A DNA stretch of 10,407 nt from positions 1 through 10,407 of the forward strand of contig JAGQSP010000181.1 of the NCBI GenBank assembly GCA_020439485.1, read 5' to 3'. This document shows, piece by piece, positions 1 to 7,485 of the stretch. Source of the stretch: Acidimicrobiales bacterium (GTDB taxonomy: Bacteria > Actinomycetota > Acidimicrobiia > Acidimicrobiales > Poriferisodalaceae). Below the pieces are notes generated by a model. The model saw only the letters and a program-made list of their open reading frames with translations. It was not told the origin of the DNA and did not search any database. Both the position numbers and the translations under genes were made by a program. Within the stretch, counting starts at the first letter, position 1; each line of letters begins with the position of its first letter.

Positions 1-1563
1 GGCGACGGCACCGGCGACATCGCCGGTCTGCGCAGCAGGTTGGGCTACCTACACGAACTGGGTGTGGACGCGATCTGGATCACACCCTGGTATCCGTCGC
101 CACTTCACGACGGCGGATATGACGTCGCCGACTATCGCGACATCAACCCTGGCTTCGGCACCCTCGAAGAGGCCGAGGCACTCATTCGTGAGGCCCACGA
201 TCTGGGCATCAGGTTGTTGGTCGACCTGGTGCCCAACCACACTTCGAGCGAGCATGCATGGTTCAAGGCTGCGCTCGAGGCCGGCCCGGGCAGCCCCGAA
301 CGCGACCGCTACATCTTTCGCGAGGGCAAGGGCGCCGATGGCTCTGAGCCGCCCACCAACTGGACGTCGGTGTTCGGTGGGCCGGCATGGTCGCGTCTGC
401 CCGATGGTCAGTGGTACCTGCACATATTCGATGTAACCCAGCCAGACCTCAACTGGGAGAACCCCGAGGTTCGCCAGGAGTTCCTGGACATCTTCGAGTT
501 CTGGCTCGACCGTGGTGTCGACGGAATGCGCGTCGACGTCGCCCACGGCCTGGTCAAGGACCCGACTTTCCCCGACGTAGACCACCAGACCGCGGTGCTG
601 GCATCAGAACACGTGCCCAACCATCCACATTGGGATCGCGACGGTGTGCACGAGATCATCCGCGGGTGGAGGCAGGTGCTCGACCGCTACGACGAGCGGA
701 TGATGGTGGCCGAGGCGTGGGTGCACGCCGACAGGCTGCCCCTGTACCTGCGCTCCGACGAGTATCACCAGTCGTTCAACTTCGACCTCCTCGACACCGA
801 CTGGTCGGCGCAGGGCTTCAGGTCCGTCATCGCCCAATCCGCGGCTGCAGCCAGCGCGGTCGGGGCCACCACAACGTGGGTGTTGTCCAACCACGACGTC
901 ATGCGTCACGCGACCCGCTACGGGCTTCCGCCCGGCACCGACTGGCGCAACTGGTTCATCGCCGGCCCTCACGGCGCGCTCGATGTCGAACTCGGAGCCA
1001 CAAGGGCCAGGGCGGCCACCTTGCTGACCCTGTCGCTGCCCGGAGCCGCTTACATATACCAGGGCGAAGAGTTGGGGCTGCCCGAGGTGTGGGACCTGCC
1101 CGAGGATGTGCTCGACGACCCCACCTGGGAGCGCTCCGAGCACACGGTCAAGGGAAGAGACGGCTGCAGGGTGCCAATTCCGTGGACCATCGAAGGCCAG
1201 TCGTTTGGGTTCGGTGGCCCGGCTTGGCTGCCTCAACCGCCGTCGTTTGGCTCCATGTCGGTCGAGGCCCAGCACAACGACCCACAGTCGATGTTGAACC
1301 TGTACCGCAACGCGCTGTCGTTGCGTTCGCAGTGGTTCGCAGCGGACGAGAAGCTCGAGATGCTCGAGTTGGGTCCAGACCTGGTGGCCTTCGAGCGTGG
1401 CACCGGTGCACGTTGTGTGGTCAACATGGGCTCGGCCGCCGCGTCCGTGAACACCGACGGCCGCTTGGTGCTGTTGTCTTCGTCGCCCCTGAGCTCGCCC
1501 GCTGACGGAGTCGTCCAGTTGCCACCCGACACGGCCGTTTGGCTGGTGCCCGCCGATGGCTGA
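1..1563 (+). CDS. GH13 alpha-glucosidase (oligo-1,6-glucosidase type), 5'-truncated by the window edge
   Basis: Cytoplasmic retaining alpha-glucosidase of family GH13, expected to release glucose from the non-reducing end of maltose, isomaltose or short alpha-glucans. The frame is open from base 1 and already encodes conserved sequence (GDGTGDIAGL, then GVDAIWITPWYPSP), so the start lies upstream; the TTG at 40 is internal. About 25 residues are probably missing, since 520 codons are present and the family usually has 530-560 residues. All catalytic regions are visible: region I DLVPNH near 220-240, QPDLN at 439-453 (the signature of the oligo-1,6-glucosidase/alpha-glucosidase branch), region II GMRVDV with nucleophile Asp at 535-537, general acid Glu in MVAEAW at 712-714, and NHD with the transition-state Asp at 895-897. 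There is no sign of frameshift. The 3' end overlaps the next GH13 gene by 8 bases, implying one operon and coupled translation. The family is certain; maltose, isomaltose, sucrose or trehalulose specificity cannot be decided from sequence. Confidence 0.93.
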   Translation, partial: GDGTGDIAGLRSRLGYLHELGVDAIWITPWYPSPLHDGGYDVADYRDINPGFGTLEEAEALIREAHDLGIRLLVDLVPNHTSSEHAWFKAALEAGPGSPERDRYIFREGKGADGSEPPTNWTSVFGGPAWSRLPDGQWYLHIFDVTQPDLNWENPEVRQEFLDIFEFWLDRGVDGMRVDVAHGLVKDPTFPDVDHQTAVLASEHVPNHPHWDRDGVHEIIRGWRQVLDRYDERMMVAEAWVHADRLPLYLRSDEYHQSFNFDLLDTDWSAQGFRSVIAQSAAAASAVGATTTWVLSNHDVMRHATRYGLPPGTDWRNWFIAGPHGALDVELGATRARAATLLTLSLPGAAYIYQGEELGLPEVWDLPEDVLDDPTWERSEHTVKGRDGCRVPIPWTIEGQSFGFGGPAWLPQPPSFGSMSVEAQHNDPQSMLNLYRNALSLRSQWFAADEKLEMLELGPDLVAFERGTGARCVVNMGSAAASVNTDGRLVLLSSSPLSSPADGVVQLPPDTAVWLVPADG

Positions 1564-3391
1564 CCCGTCTGGGCCACTGCTGGCCTCGCCGCACCATTCT
1601 CCGAGCGCCTACATGGTGTCGAACCCGACGCCTGCGTCCGGCGAGACGGTCGAGGTCAGCGTCGTCGTGCCGGACCAGTCTGGCGTCGGGCCGGTGATGC
1701 TGCGCACGGTTCACGACGGTGAGGCGACCTTTGTCGAGGGCCGATCGAGACGTGTAGGGGCATCGTCGGTGTGGACCTTCGACCTGGGCTGCCACAACGA
1801 GATCGTCAACTATCGCTTCTGGTGTGGCGGCAGCGAACCCCACTGGTTGACCGGCGAGGGCCTGGTGGGCCACGACCCGACCGATCGCAGCGACTTCAAG
1901 CTGGCGACCACCGGCGCTACGCCCAAGTGGGTTCCGGAGACGGTCTGGTACCAGATCTTCCCCGACCGGTTCGCCTCGGCAGACCCGAACAAGCCTCTGC
2001 CCGAATGGGCGCGACACAGCGACTGGGATGCCCCAATAGCGCGCGGCCGGGCCGCGATGTCTCAGGTGTACGGCGGCGATCTCGACGGCATCACCGGCCA
2101 CCTCGACCATCTGATCGACCTTGGGGTTGGCGGCATCTACCTGACCCCGGTTTTCGAGGCCCGGTCCAACCACCGTTATGACGCGTCCAGCTTCGAGCGG
2201 GTCGACCCATTGCTGGGTGGCGACGAGGCTCTGGTGCGCTTGGCCCAAGCCTGCCACCGTGCCGGAATTCGGGTGATCAGCGACCTGACCCTCAACCACA
2301 CCGGAAGCTCGCACGAGTGGTTTCAGGCCGCGCAGGCCGATCTCGGCAGTCCCGAGGCAGGCTTCTATTTCTTCGGCGACGAGCCCGATGACTACGAGGC
2401 GTGGCTGGGGGTGGCCTCATTGCCCAAGCTCGACCACTCGTCGGGTGAACTGCGCCGCCGACTGTACGAAGGTCCGCGGTCTGCCTTCGGCAAGTTCCTC
2501 GGCGCACCCTTCGAACTCGACGGTTGGCGCATCGATGTAGCGAACATGACCGGTCGGTTGGGCCTGTCTGACCTCAACCGGCAGGTGCGTTCCGCGGCGC
2601 GGGCCACACTCGACCAGATCGACCCCGACAAGTGGTTGGTGGGCGAACACTTCTTCGACTACTCGCTCGACGCCACAGGCCCCGGGTGGCACGGCTGCAT
2701 GAACTATGGAGGGGTGGCGCGCCCGATTCTCAGCTGGTTGGGTTCAGAACCAGCGCGCCGCACCTTTATGCCAGGCCCGGGTGTCGACGCCCGGGCCGGT
2801 GGCTCCGTCGCGGCCTCGATAGACGCTGTGATGTCGTCTGTACCCTGGCAATTCGTCTTGGGCTCGATGGCACTGATCGGATCACACGACACCTCGCGGT
2901 GGCATTCGATGGCGGCATCGCCCGAGCTTGCACGTATCGGCGTGGCCCTGACGATGACGCTGCCCGGTTCGCCATGCATCTTCTATGGAGACGAAATCGG
3001 GCTCACCGGAGTGGGCAACCACGAGTCGCGCCGCACCATGCCGTGGAATCGTGACAGCTGGGATCGTGCCGAACTCGACTGGTATCGCTCGCTGATCGCC
3101 CTCCGAGGTTCCTCGCAGGCGCTTGCTCACGGGGGGCTGCGCTGGGCCGAGAGGGCCGACGACGCGCTGGCTTTCATCCGCGAGAGTGCCGAAGAGCGCA
3201 TTTTGGTGCGTGCGTGTCGCGCAGGCACGCCGGCCCTGCGGCTTTCAGAACAGCTGCTGGGCACCAACCAGGCCGAGCTGGTGTTCGGCGATGGCACGGT
3301 CAGCCGTGTCGACGGCAATCTCGAGTTCGATCTGGAAGGTCCGGGCGTCGCAATCTGGCGGATCGGGCCGCAAGCCCTTACACAACTGTGA
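1556..3391 (+). CDS. GH13 maltodextrin glucosidase / neopullulanase-like alpha-amylase
   Basis: Second GH13 enzyme, 611 residues, probably cytoplasmic because no signal peptide is seen. Residues 1 to about 125 look like the beta-rich N-terminal domain of MalZ/neopullulanase-type enzymes (VSNPTPASGETVEVSVVVP; FDLGCHNEIVNYRF). The barrel begins at VPETVWYQIFPDRF near 130. Catalytic regions: DLTLNH (Asp243, Asn247, His248), GWRIDVAN (Arg325, nucleophile Asp327), VGEHF (acid Glu364) and GSHD (His444, Asp445). It should cut maltodextrins that the neighbouring alpha-glucosidase then completes. The ATG at 1556 lies inside the upstream gene (ATGGCTGA overlap) and has no clear Shine-Dalgarno, which fits translational coupling. 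I prefer it to the ATG at 1613 because the extra residues (PHHSPSAY) resemble a conserved lead-in I remember from related enzymes. A cyclomaltodextrinase or amylase role is an alternative; the exact bond preference is not readable from sequence. Confidence 0.9.
   Translation: MADPSGPLLASPHHSPSAYMVSNPTPASGETVEVSVVVPDQSGVGPVMLRTVHDGEATFVEGRSRRVGASSVWTFDLGCHNEIVNYRFWCGGSEPHWLTGEGLVGHDPTDRSDFKLATTGATPKWVPETVWYQIFPDRFASADPNKPLPEWARHSDWDAPIARGRAAMSQVYGGDLDGITGHLDHLIDLGVGGIYLTPVFEARSNHRYDASSFERVDPLLGGDEALVRLAQACHRAGIRVISDLTLNHTGSSHEWFQAAQADLGSPEAGFYFFGDEPDDYEAWLGVASLPKLDHSSGELRRRLYEGPRSAFGKFLGAPFELDGWRIDVANMTGRLGLSDLNRQVRSAARATLDQIDPDKWLVGEHFFDYSLDATGPGWHGCMNYGGVARPILSWLGSEPARRTFMPGPGVDARAGGSVAASIDAVMSSVPWQFVLGSMALIGSHDTSRWHSMAASPELARIGVALTMTLPGSPCIFYGDEIGLTGVGNHESRRTMPWNRDSWDRAELDWYRSLIALRGSSQALAHGGLRWAERADDALAFIRESAEERILVRACRAGTPALRLSEQLLGTNQAELVFGDGTVSRVDGNLEFDLEGPGVAIWRIGPQALTQL
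2774..2797. repeat. 24-bp near-perfect palindrome inside the second GH13 gene
   Basis: GGCCCGGG (2774-2781) and CCCGGGCC (2790-2797) flank TGTCGACG. Eleven of the twelve possible base pairs across the centre match; only T2782/G2789 fails. It encodes PGPGVDARAG in a loop between catalytic regions III and IV. It may be no more than GC-rich codon use around Gly, Pro and Ala, and no function is claimed. Confidence 0.4.
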
Positions 3392-3406
3392 CCTATCGCA
3401 TAGACT
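3377..3406 (+). promoter_or_regulatory. Possible promoter of the sugar ABC ATPase gene, at the 3' end of the GH13 gene
   Basis: A -10-like TAGACT (3401-3406, 4 of 6 to TATAAT) lies 18 bases downstream of CTTACA (3377-3382, 4 of 6 to TTGACA). Transcription would begin near 3413, giving a leader of about 22 bases that keeps the GGAGG site of the ATPase gene. The same TAGACT hexamer serves as the -10 in the much stronger copA promoter of this window. It would let the ATPase be made independently of the glycosidases, as expected for a shared MsmX/UgpC-type ATPase. The -35 is weak, so read-through from upstream could be the only transcription. Confidence 0.35.
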
Positions 3407-3425
3407 CGCTGGTCGCGAACCGAAT

Positions 3426-3430
3426 GGAGG
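3426..3430 (+). promoter_or_regulatory. Ribosome binding site that fixes the start of the ABC ATPase
   Basis: GGAGG ends 4 bases before the ATG at 3435. It matters because the reading frame stays open upstream to about 3123, inside the GH13 gene. The residues before 3435 are low-complexity shadow sequence, whereas those after it (MAEVKLDKINKVYPNG) are a standard MalK-family N terminus. Confidence 0.75.
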
Positions 3431-3434
3431 ATCC

Positions 3435-4589
3435 ATGGCTGAAGTGAAGCTGGACAAGATCAACAAGGTCTATCCGAATGGGTTTCATGCCATCCATGAC
3501 CTGGATCTGGACATCGCCGACAAGGAATTCCTTGTTCTCGTAGGGCCGTCTGGCTGTGGCAAGTCGACGGCGTTGCGGATGATCGCGGGCCTCGAAGAGA
3601 TCTCCTCTGGCGAGATGCGCATCGGCGACCGTGTCGTGAACGACGTCGAGCCCAAGGATCGCGACATCGCGATGGTGTTCCAGAACTACGCGTTGTATCC
3701 GCACATGAGCGTCTACGACAACATCGGTTTTGCTTTGAAGCTGGCCCGGGTTCCCAAGCAGGAGGCCGACCAGCGAATTCGCGAGGCGGCTCGCATTCTC
3801 GAGCTCGACGCTCAGCTGGAGAAGAAGCCCGGGCAGCTCTCGGGTGGCCAGCGCCAGCGCGTCGCCATGGGGCGTGCGATCGTGCGTCAGCCTTCGGCGT
3901 TCCTGATGGACGAACCGCTGTCGAACCTCGACGCCAAGCTGCGAGTGCAGATGCGTGCAGAGATTGCCCGGTTGCAGCACGAGCTGGGTGTCACCACGGT
4001 GTACGTCACCCACGATCAGGTCGAGGCCATGACCATGGGCGACCGAGTGGCTGTGCTGAAGGACGGCTTCCTGCAGCAGGTCGATTCGCCTCAGAACCTC
4101 TACGACAAGCCCTCGAACGTATTCGTTGCGGCCTTCATCGGTTCGCCTTCGATGAATCTGCGCGAGGCGTCGCTGGACGGTCACACCCTGGTTCTGGGTT
4201 CGCACCGGCTCGAGGTGCCAGAAAAGGTGTTCGCCGAGCGGCCGGGTCTGGCCGGCTATGCGGGCCGCAACCTGATCGTCGGGTTCCGTCCCGAGGATCT
4301 CGAAGATCTAGAGATGGTGCCGTCCAAGGAAGGTGCGGTGACCATCCCGGCGAAGGTGTCTCACATCGAGGCTCTGGGATCTGAGATCATCGCTCACTTC
4401 CCGCTCGATGCTGCTGCTGTCGATGCCGGTGACCCCGACGCCGTCGAGGAGATCGGCGAGGACACCATGGCCGTTGGACGTTTCGATCCTCGCAGCCGGG
4501 CTCGGGCCGGTACCGACCTGGTCGTGGCGATCACCATGGAGAACCTGCATTTCTTCGACCACGACACCCACCTCGCCATCTGGGAGTAG
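3435..4589 (+). CDS. CUT1-family sugar ABC transporter ATP-binding protein (MsmX/UgpC/MalK type)
   Basis: ATPase that powers import of oligosaccharides or sugar derivatives through a pair of membrane permeases, which are not in the window. The 384-residue length is normal for the family. Nucleotide-binding domain: Walker A GPSGCGKST (37-45), Q-loop Gln83 in VFQNYALYPHM, signature LSGGQ (135-139), Walker B FLMDEP with catalytic Glu160, D-loop SNLD (163-166) and switch His193 in VTHDQ. From about residue 240 the protein continues into the C-terminal TOBE/MOBE regulatory barrels (GSPSMNL near 240, VGFRPEDL near 285, then HFPL and the C-terminal VAITMENLHFFDHDT). Its place after two alpha-glucan-degrading enzymes suggests a maltodextrin or related alpha-glucoside substrate, but ATPases of this class often serve several CUT1 importers, so substrate is inferred from context only. 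A separate promoter may lie just upstream. No residue expected for activity is missing. Confidence 0.95.
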   Translation: MAEVKLDKINKVYPNGFHAIHDLDLDIADKEFLVLVGPSGCGKSTALRMIAGLEEISSGEMRIGDRVVNDVEPKDRDIAMVFQNYALYPHMSVYDNIGFALKLARVPKQEADQRIREAARILELDAQLEKKPGQLSGGQRQRVAMGRAIVRQPSAFLMDEPLSNLDAKLRVQMRAEIARLQHELGVTTVYVTHDQVEAMTMGDRVAVLKDGFLQQVDSPQNLYDKPSNVFVAAFIGSPSMNLREASLDGHTLVLGSHRLEVPEKVFAERPGLAGYAGRNLIVGFRPEDLEDLEMVPSKEGAVTIPAKVSHIEALGSEIIAHFPLDAAAVDAGDPDAVEEIGEDTMAVGRFDPRSRARAGTDLVVAITMENLHFFDHDTHLAIWE

Positions 4590-4616
4590 GCCCAACGCGG
4601 CCCGGGAGGCTCACCG

Positions 4617-5024
4617 ATGCGAATCGGCGAACTCGCGGACTCGGTCGGCGTTACCGCCAAGACCATCCGCTATTACGAGTCGATAGGCCTGTTGGCCGAA
4701 CCCGCTCGCACGCCGTCGGGCTATCGCGATTACGCGGACAGCGATCTAGACCGTCTGAGGTTCGTCAAGGATGCCCAGTCGGCCGGCCTATCACTGGCCG
4801 AGGTCGCCTCGGTGCTCGAGCTGAAGGGTGCCGGCGCTGGTTCGTGTGCCCATACCAGGCGTCTGATCGAGGCGAAGCTGGACGAAATCGACGCTCAGCT
4901 GGAGACCCTCAAGTCGACCCGCTCGGCGCTGGCCGAGCTGGCCGCTCGTGCTAGCACCCTCGACCCCGCCGAATGCACCGACCCGAACCGGTGCCAGGTG
5001 ATCTTTTCTCGCTCAGACCCTTGA
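4617..5024 (+). CDS. MerR-family heavy-metal-responsive transcriptional regulator
   Basis: Dimeric metal sensor that untwists a stretched promoter when metal binds. It has 135 residues, typical for the CueR/ZntR branch. The N-terminal winged helix is clear (MRIGELADSVGVTAKTIRYY, then GLLAEP, SGYRDY, LRFVKDAQ up to about residue 70), followed by a long dimerisation helix (about 79-111) and a C-terminal metal loop. Cysteines lie at 77 (GSCAH), 120 and 126 (ECTDPNRCQVI). In established CueR and ZntR/MerR structures and alignments, position 77 is Ser in Cu(I) sensors and Cys in Zn/Hg/Pb/Cd sensors, so Cys77 here points to the divalent group. The neighbouring pump nevertheless argues for copper. 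The ATG follows GGGAGG (4604-4609) at a 7-base spacing, 27 bases after the ABC gene. The stop codon lies inside the -35 box of the copA promoter. It is co-directional with its target rather than divergent. The regulator class is certain; the inducing metal is not. Confidence 0.93.
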   Translation: MRIGELADSVGVTAKTIRYYESIGLLAEPARTPSGYRDYADSDLDRLRFVKDAQSAGLSLAEVASVLELKGAGAGSCAHTRRLIEAKLDEIDAQLETLKSTRSALAELAARASTLDPAECTDPNRCQVIFSRSDP

Positions 5025-5052
5025 CCTTCCAGTCGGCTGGAACCCTTAGACT
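5021..5052 (+). promoter_or_regulatory. MerR-type metal-responsive promoter/operator of the copA-like gene
   Basis: The -35 TTGACC (5021-5026, 5 of 6 to TTGACA) and -10 TAGACT (5047-5052) are separated by 20 bases, too long for ordinary RNA polymerase binding but standard for MerR-family promoters (19 bp at E. coli copA, 20 bp at zntA). Inside the spacer is a dyad with arms TTCCAG (5027-5032) and CTGGAA (5037-5042) around TCGG. The left part, ACCTTCC (5024-5030), matches the left half of the classical CueR box; the right half, GGAACCC, matches only in GGAA. The regulator encoded immediately upstream is the obvious ligand. Predicted +1 is base 5059, the A of the copA ATG. Confidence 0.85.
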
Positions 5053-5058
5053 CGACCC

Positions 5059-7269
5059 ATGGCTACCCAGACCAGGCGAGACCTGAGCGTCGACGGCATG
5101 ACTTGTGCCGCCTGCGCCAACCGGATTCAGCGCAAGCTCGGGCGCATGGACGGCATCGACGAGGCCAACGTGAATTTCGCCACCGGCAAGGCCACGGTGG
5201 TGCACGGCCCCGCGATCGACCTGGAAGCGATCCGGCAGGCGATCGAGGACCTGGGCTATGGGTTGCTCGACCCCGACGACACCAGCGAGTCGGCCGAGGA
5301 GCGCCGCGAGGCCGATCTGAGGCGCAGGCTCATCGTGGGTGTCGCGCTGGCCCTGCCGGCGATGATCATCTCGATGGTGCACACACTGCACTTCCAAGGC
5401 TGGGAGTGGGTCGTGGCGGCGGTGTCGACGCCCGTTGTCTTCTGGTCCGGATACACCTTTCATCGCGCCGCCATTCTCAACATCAGGCATGGCTCGACCA
5501 CCATGGACACCCTGGTGTCGATGGGGTCGACCGCCTCGTGGGTGTGGTCGGCGGTCGTGTTGTTGTTCGGCGTGGATGAGGGCCACATCTACTTCGAGAC
5601 CGGTGCTGTAATCGTCACTCTGATCCTGCTGGGCAAGTGGTTCGAGGCCAGGGCAAAACGCCGCTCGGGCGACGCGATAAGGGCGCTCGCCGACCTGGGA
5701 GCGCGCACTGCACGGCTGGCCGACGGTACGGAGATAGCCCTCGACCAGCTTCAGGTCGGTATGCGATTTTTGGTGCGTCCCGGTGAGAAGGTGGCCACCG
5801 ACGGGGTAGTCGTCGACGGTCGGTCGGCTGTGGACGAGTCGATGGTCACGGGCGAGCCGGTGCCGGTCGAGGTAGGCCCGGGCAGCGAGGTCATCGGCGC
5901 CACCATCAACACCAGCGGTGTCATCGAGGTCGAGGCCGTCCGAGTAGGCGCCGACACCGCCCTGGCCCAGATAATCCGACTCGTCGACGAGGCTCAGGGC
6001 AGCCGCGCCGAGGTTCAGCGCCTGGCCGACCGGGTTTCGGCGATCTTTGTTCCGACGGCCATGGGTATCGCGTTGCTGACGCTTGTCGCCTGGTTCGTCA
6101 CCGGGCACCCCGCCAACGAGGCGTTTACTGCCGCAGTTGCGGTCTTGATAATCGCCTGCCCATGTGCGCTGGGCCTAGCCACACCTTTGGCGATCATGGT
6201 CGGCACCGGCAGAGGCGCACAGTTGGGCGTCATCATCAAGGGCGGCGAAGTCCTGGAAGACACCAGGGCCGTAGACGTGATCGTGCTCGACAAGACCGGC
6301 ACGGTGACCGAGGGCAAGATGTCGGTTGCCTCGGTCTCGGCCCCTGGGCTCGACGCAGCTCAGGCCGCCCAGGTCAAAGGGATGGTCGCCAGCGTCGAGA
6401 ACATGTCAGAACACCCGATCGCTCGGGCTATTGCAGCCATGTCGACAGACCTGGCGCCGGTGTCGGAGTTCGAGAACCTGGCGGGCAGGGGAGTCATCGG
6501 CGTGGTCGATGGACAACCGGTGCGCGTGGGCCGTCCGATGCTCTTCCAGCAGGTTTCGGCCGCACTCACCGCGGCCGCCGAGCAGGCCGAGAGCGCCGGC
6601 GCCACCGTGGTGTTCGGCGGCCGGGGCGACACCGCAGAGCTCGCAATCGCCGTGTCCGACACCATAAAGGCGTCGTCGGCGCGGGCGGTCGAGTCGTTCC
6701 ACGAGCTGGGGTTGGAGGTCACCCTGTTGACCGGCGACAACAGGCGCGCGGCCAATACGGTCGGCGAAACCGTGGGTGTAGACCGGGTCATCGCCGAGGT
6801 GTTTCCCGAGGACAAGGCCAACGAGATCAAGGCGTTGCAGGCCGCGGGCCACCGCGTGGCCATGGTGGGCGACGGAATCAACGACGCTCCCGCGCTGGCG
6901 CAAGCCGACCTCGGAATAGCCGTGGGCACCGGCACCGATGTGGCTATGGAGGCTTCTGACCTGACGGTGGTGTCTGGCGACCTGCGCGCGGTCGCAGACG
7001 CCATCGCCTTGTCCAGGCGCACCCTCACGACCATCAAGGGCAACCTGTTCTGGGCGTTCGCCTACAACGCGGCGGCGATACCGCTGGCTGCCTTTGGGAT
7101 CCTCAACCCCATGATCGCCGCCGCAGCGATGGGTATCTCGTCTGTGTTCGTCGTCACCAACAGCCTTCGGCTGCGTCGATTCGCCGGCTATCGGCCCCGC
7201 ACAGGGCGCCAGCAAGGCCAAAACGCATCGCCGACCGAACCGCCAAGAGAAACGGAAGCAATCGCATGA
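5059..7269 (+). CDS. copA: P1B-1-type Cu(I)-exporting ATPase, CopA-like
   Basis: Inner-membrane pump that expels Cu(I) at the cost of ATP. It has 736 residues with one N-terminal heavy-metal-associated domain (GMTCAAC, Cys16 and Cys19). About eight membrane segments can be followed, with the first near 90-110. Landmarks in order: actuator TGEP (264-267), transmembrane metal site CPC (Cys367-Pro368-Cys369), phosphorylated Asp411 in DKTGT, nucleotide-domain His452-Pro453, TGDN (558-561) and GDGINDAP (from 604). Tyr669-Asn670 in the seventh segment and Met691..Ser694-Ser695 in the eighth are the P1B-1 signatures that define Cu(I)/Ag(I) selectivity, so Zn/Cd export is unlikely. The ATG at 5059 has no Shine-Dalgarno before it and sits 7 bases after the promoter -10, so the mRNA is probably leaderless. 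The last bases overlap the chaperone gene (ATGA). All residues needed for activity are present. Confidence 0.96.
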   Translation: MATQTRRDLSVDGMTCAACANRIQRKLGRMDGIDEANVNFATGKATVVHGPAIDLEAIRQAIEDLGYGLLDPDDTSESAEERREADLRRRLIVGVALALPAMIISMVHTLHFQGWEWVVAAVSTPVVFWSGYTFHRAAILNIRHGSTTMDTLVSMGSTASWVWSAVVLLFGVDEGHIYFETGAVIVTLILLGKWFEARAKRRSGDAIRALADLGARTARLADGTEIALDQLQVGMRFLVRPGEKVATDGVVVDGRSAVDESMVTGEPVPVEVGPGSEVIGATINTSGVIEVEAVRVGADTALAQIIRLVDEAQGSRAEVQRLADRVSAIFVPTAMGIALLTLVAWFVTGHPANEAFTAAVAVLIIACPCALGLATPLAIMVGTGRGAQLGVIIKGGEVLEDTRAVDVIVLDKTGTVTEGKMSVASVSAPGLDAAQAAQVKGMVASVENMSEHPIARAIAAMSTDLAPVSEFENLAGRGVIGVVDGQPVRVGRPMLFQQVSAALTAAAEQAESAGATVVFGGRGDTAELAIAVSDTIKASSARAVESFHELGLEVTLLTGDNRRAANTVGETVGVDRVIAEVFPEDKANEIKALQAAGHRVAMVGDGINDAPALAQADLGIAVGTGTDVAMEASDLTVVSGDLRAVADAIALSRRTLTTIKGNLFWAFAYNAAAIPLAAFGILNPMIAAAAMGISSVFVVTNSLRLRRFAGYRPRTGRQQGQNASPTEPPRETEAIA

Positions 7270-7466
7270 GCGACACCATCGTGTTCGATGTACCGGGGAT
7301 GAGCTGCGGCCACTGCGTGGCTTCGATCACCAAGGAAGTTCAGTCGGTTGACGGGGTGCAGTCAGTCGACGTCGACCTCGACACCAAGAAGGTCACGGTC
7401 GTCGGTGGCGAGCGCGGCGCATTGGTCGCGGCTATCGACGAAGCCGGATTCGATGTAGCGAGCTGA
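7266..7466 (+). CDS. copZ: CopZ-like copper metallochaperone (single HMA domain)
   Basis: Small cytoplasmic protein of 66 residues, the usual CopZ length, expected to bind Cu(I) and hand it to the N-terminal domain or membrane entry site of the adjacent ATPase. The metal motif GMSCGHC places the ligands at Cys14 and Cys17, followed by the standard beta-alpha-beta-beta-alpha-beta pattern ([42 protein letters not shown]). The His between the cysteines is common in actinobacterial and Bacillus-type CopZ proteins. The start shares ATGA with the stop of the ATPase gene, and only a weak purine run precedes it, so translation is probably coupled to copA and induced with it. Confidence 0.92.
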   Translation: MSDTIVFDVPGMSCGHCVASITKEVQSVDGVQSVDVDLDTKKVTVVGGERGALVAAIDEAGFDVAS

Positions 7467-7485
7467 CACCCGCTATCAAGGTGGC

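Noticed and set aside
40..42. TTG at 40 as the start of the alpha-glucosidase.
   Set aside because: The frame is open to base 1 and encodes the conserved GDGTGDIAGL stretch before it, so the gene is cut by the window edge.
387..1505. A 372-codon alternative frame on the plus strand within the alpha-glucosidase gene.
   Set aside because: The Arg/Pro/Gly-rich translation lacks any motif and shares the DNA of a gene with complete GH13 catalytic regions.
3123..3434. An upstream extension of the ABC ATPase frame into the second GH13 gene.
   Set aside because: The extra 104 residues are unlike any ABC protein and overlap a real gene. GGAGG before the ATG at 3435 and the standard MalK N terminus settle the start.
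5021..5058. Reading the merR-copA gap as an ordinary promoter with a riboswitch or attenuator leader.
   Set aside because: Only 34 bases separate the stop from the ATG, and the -10 ends 7 bases before the ATG. There is no room for a leader structure, and the dyad lies within the promoter spacer as a protein operator would.
4951..6108. A 385-codon open frame on the minus strand opposite merR and copA.
   Set aside because: It is antisense to two well-identified genes. Its product is rich in Arg, His, Gly and Asp without motifs, as expected from the complement of high-GC codons.
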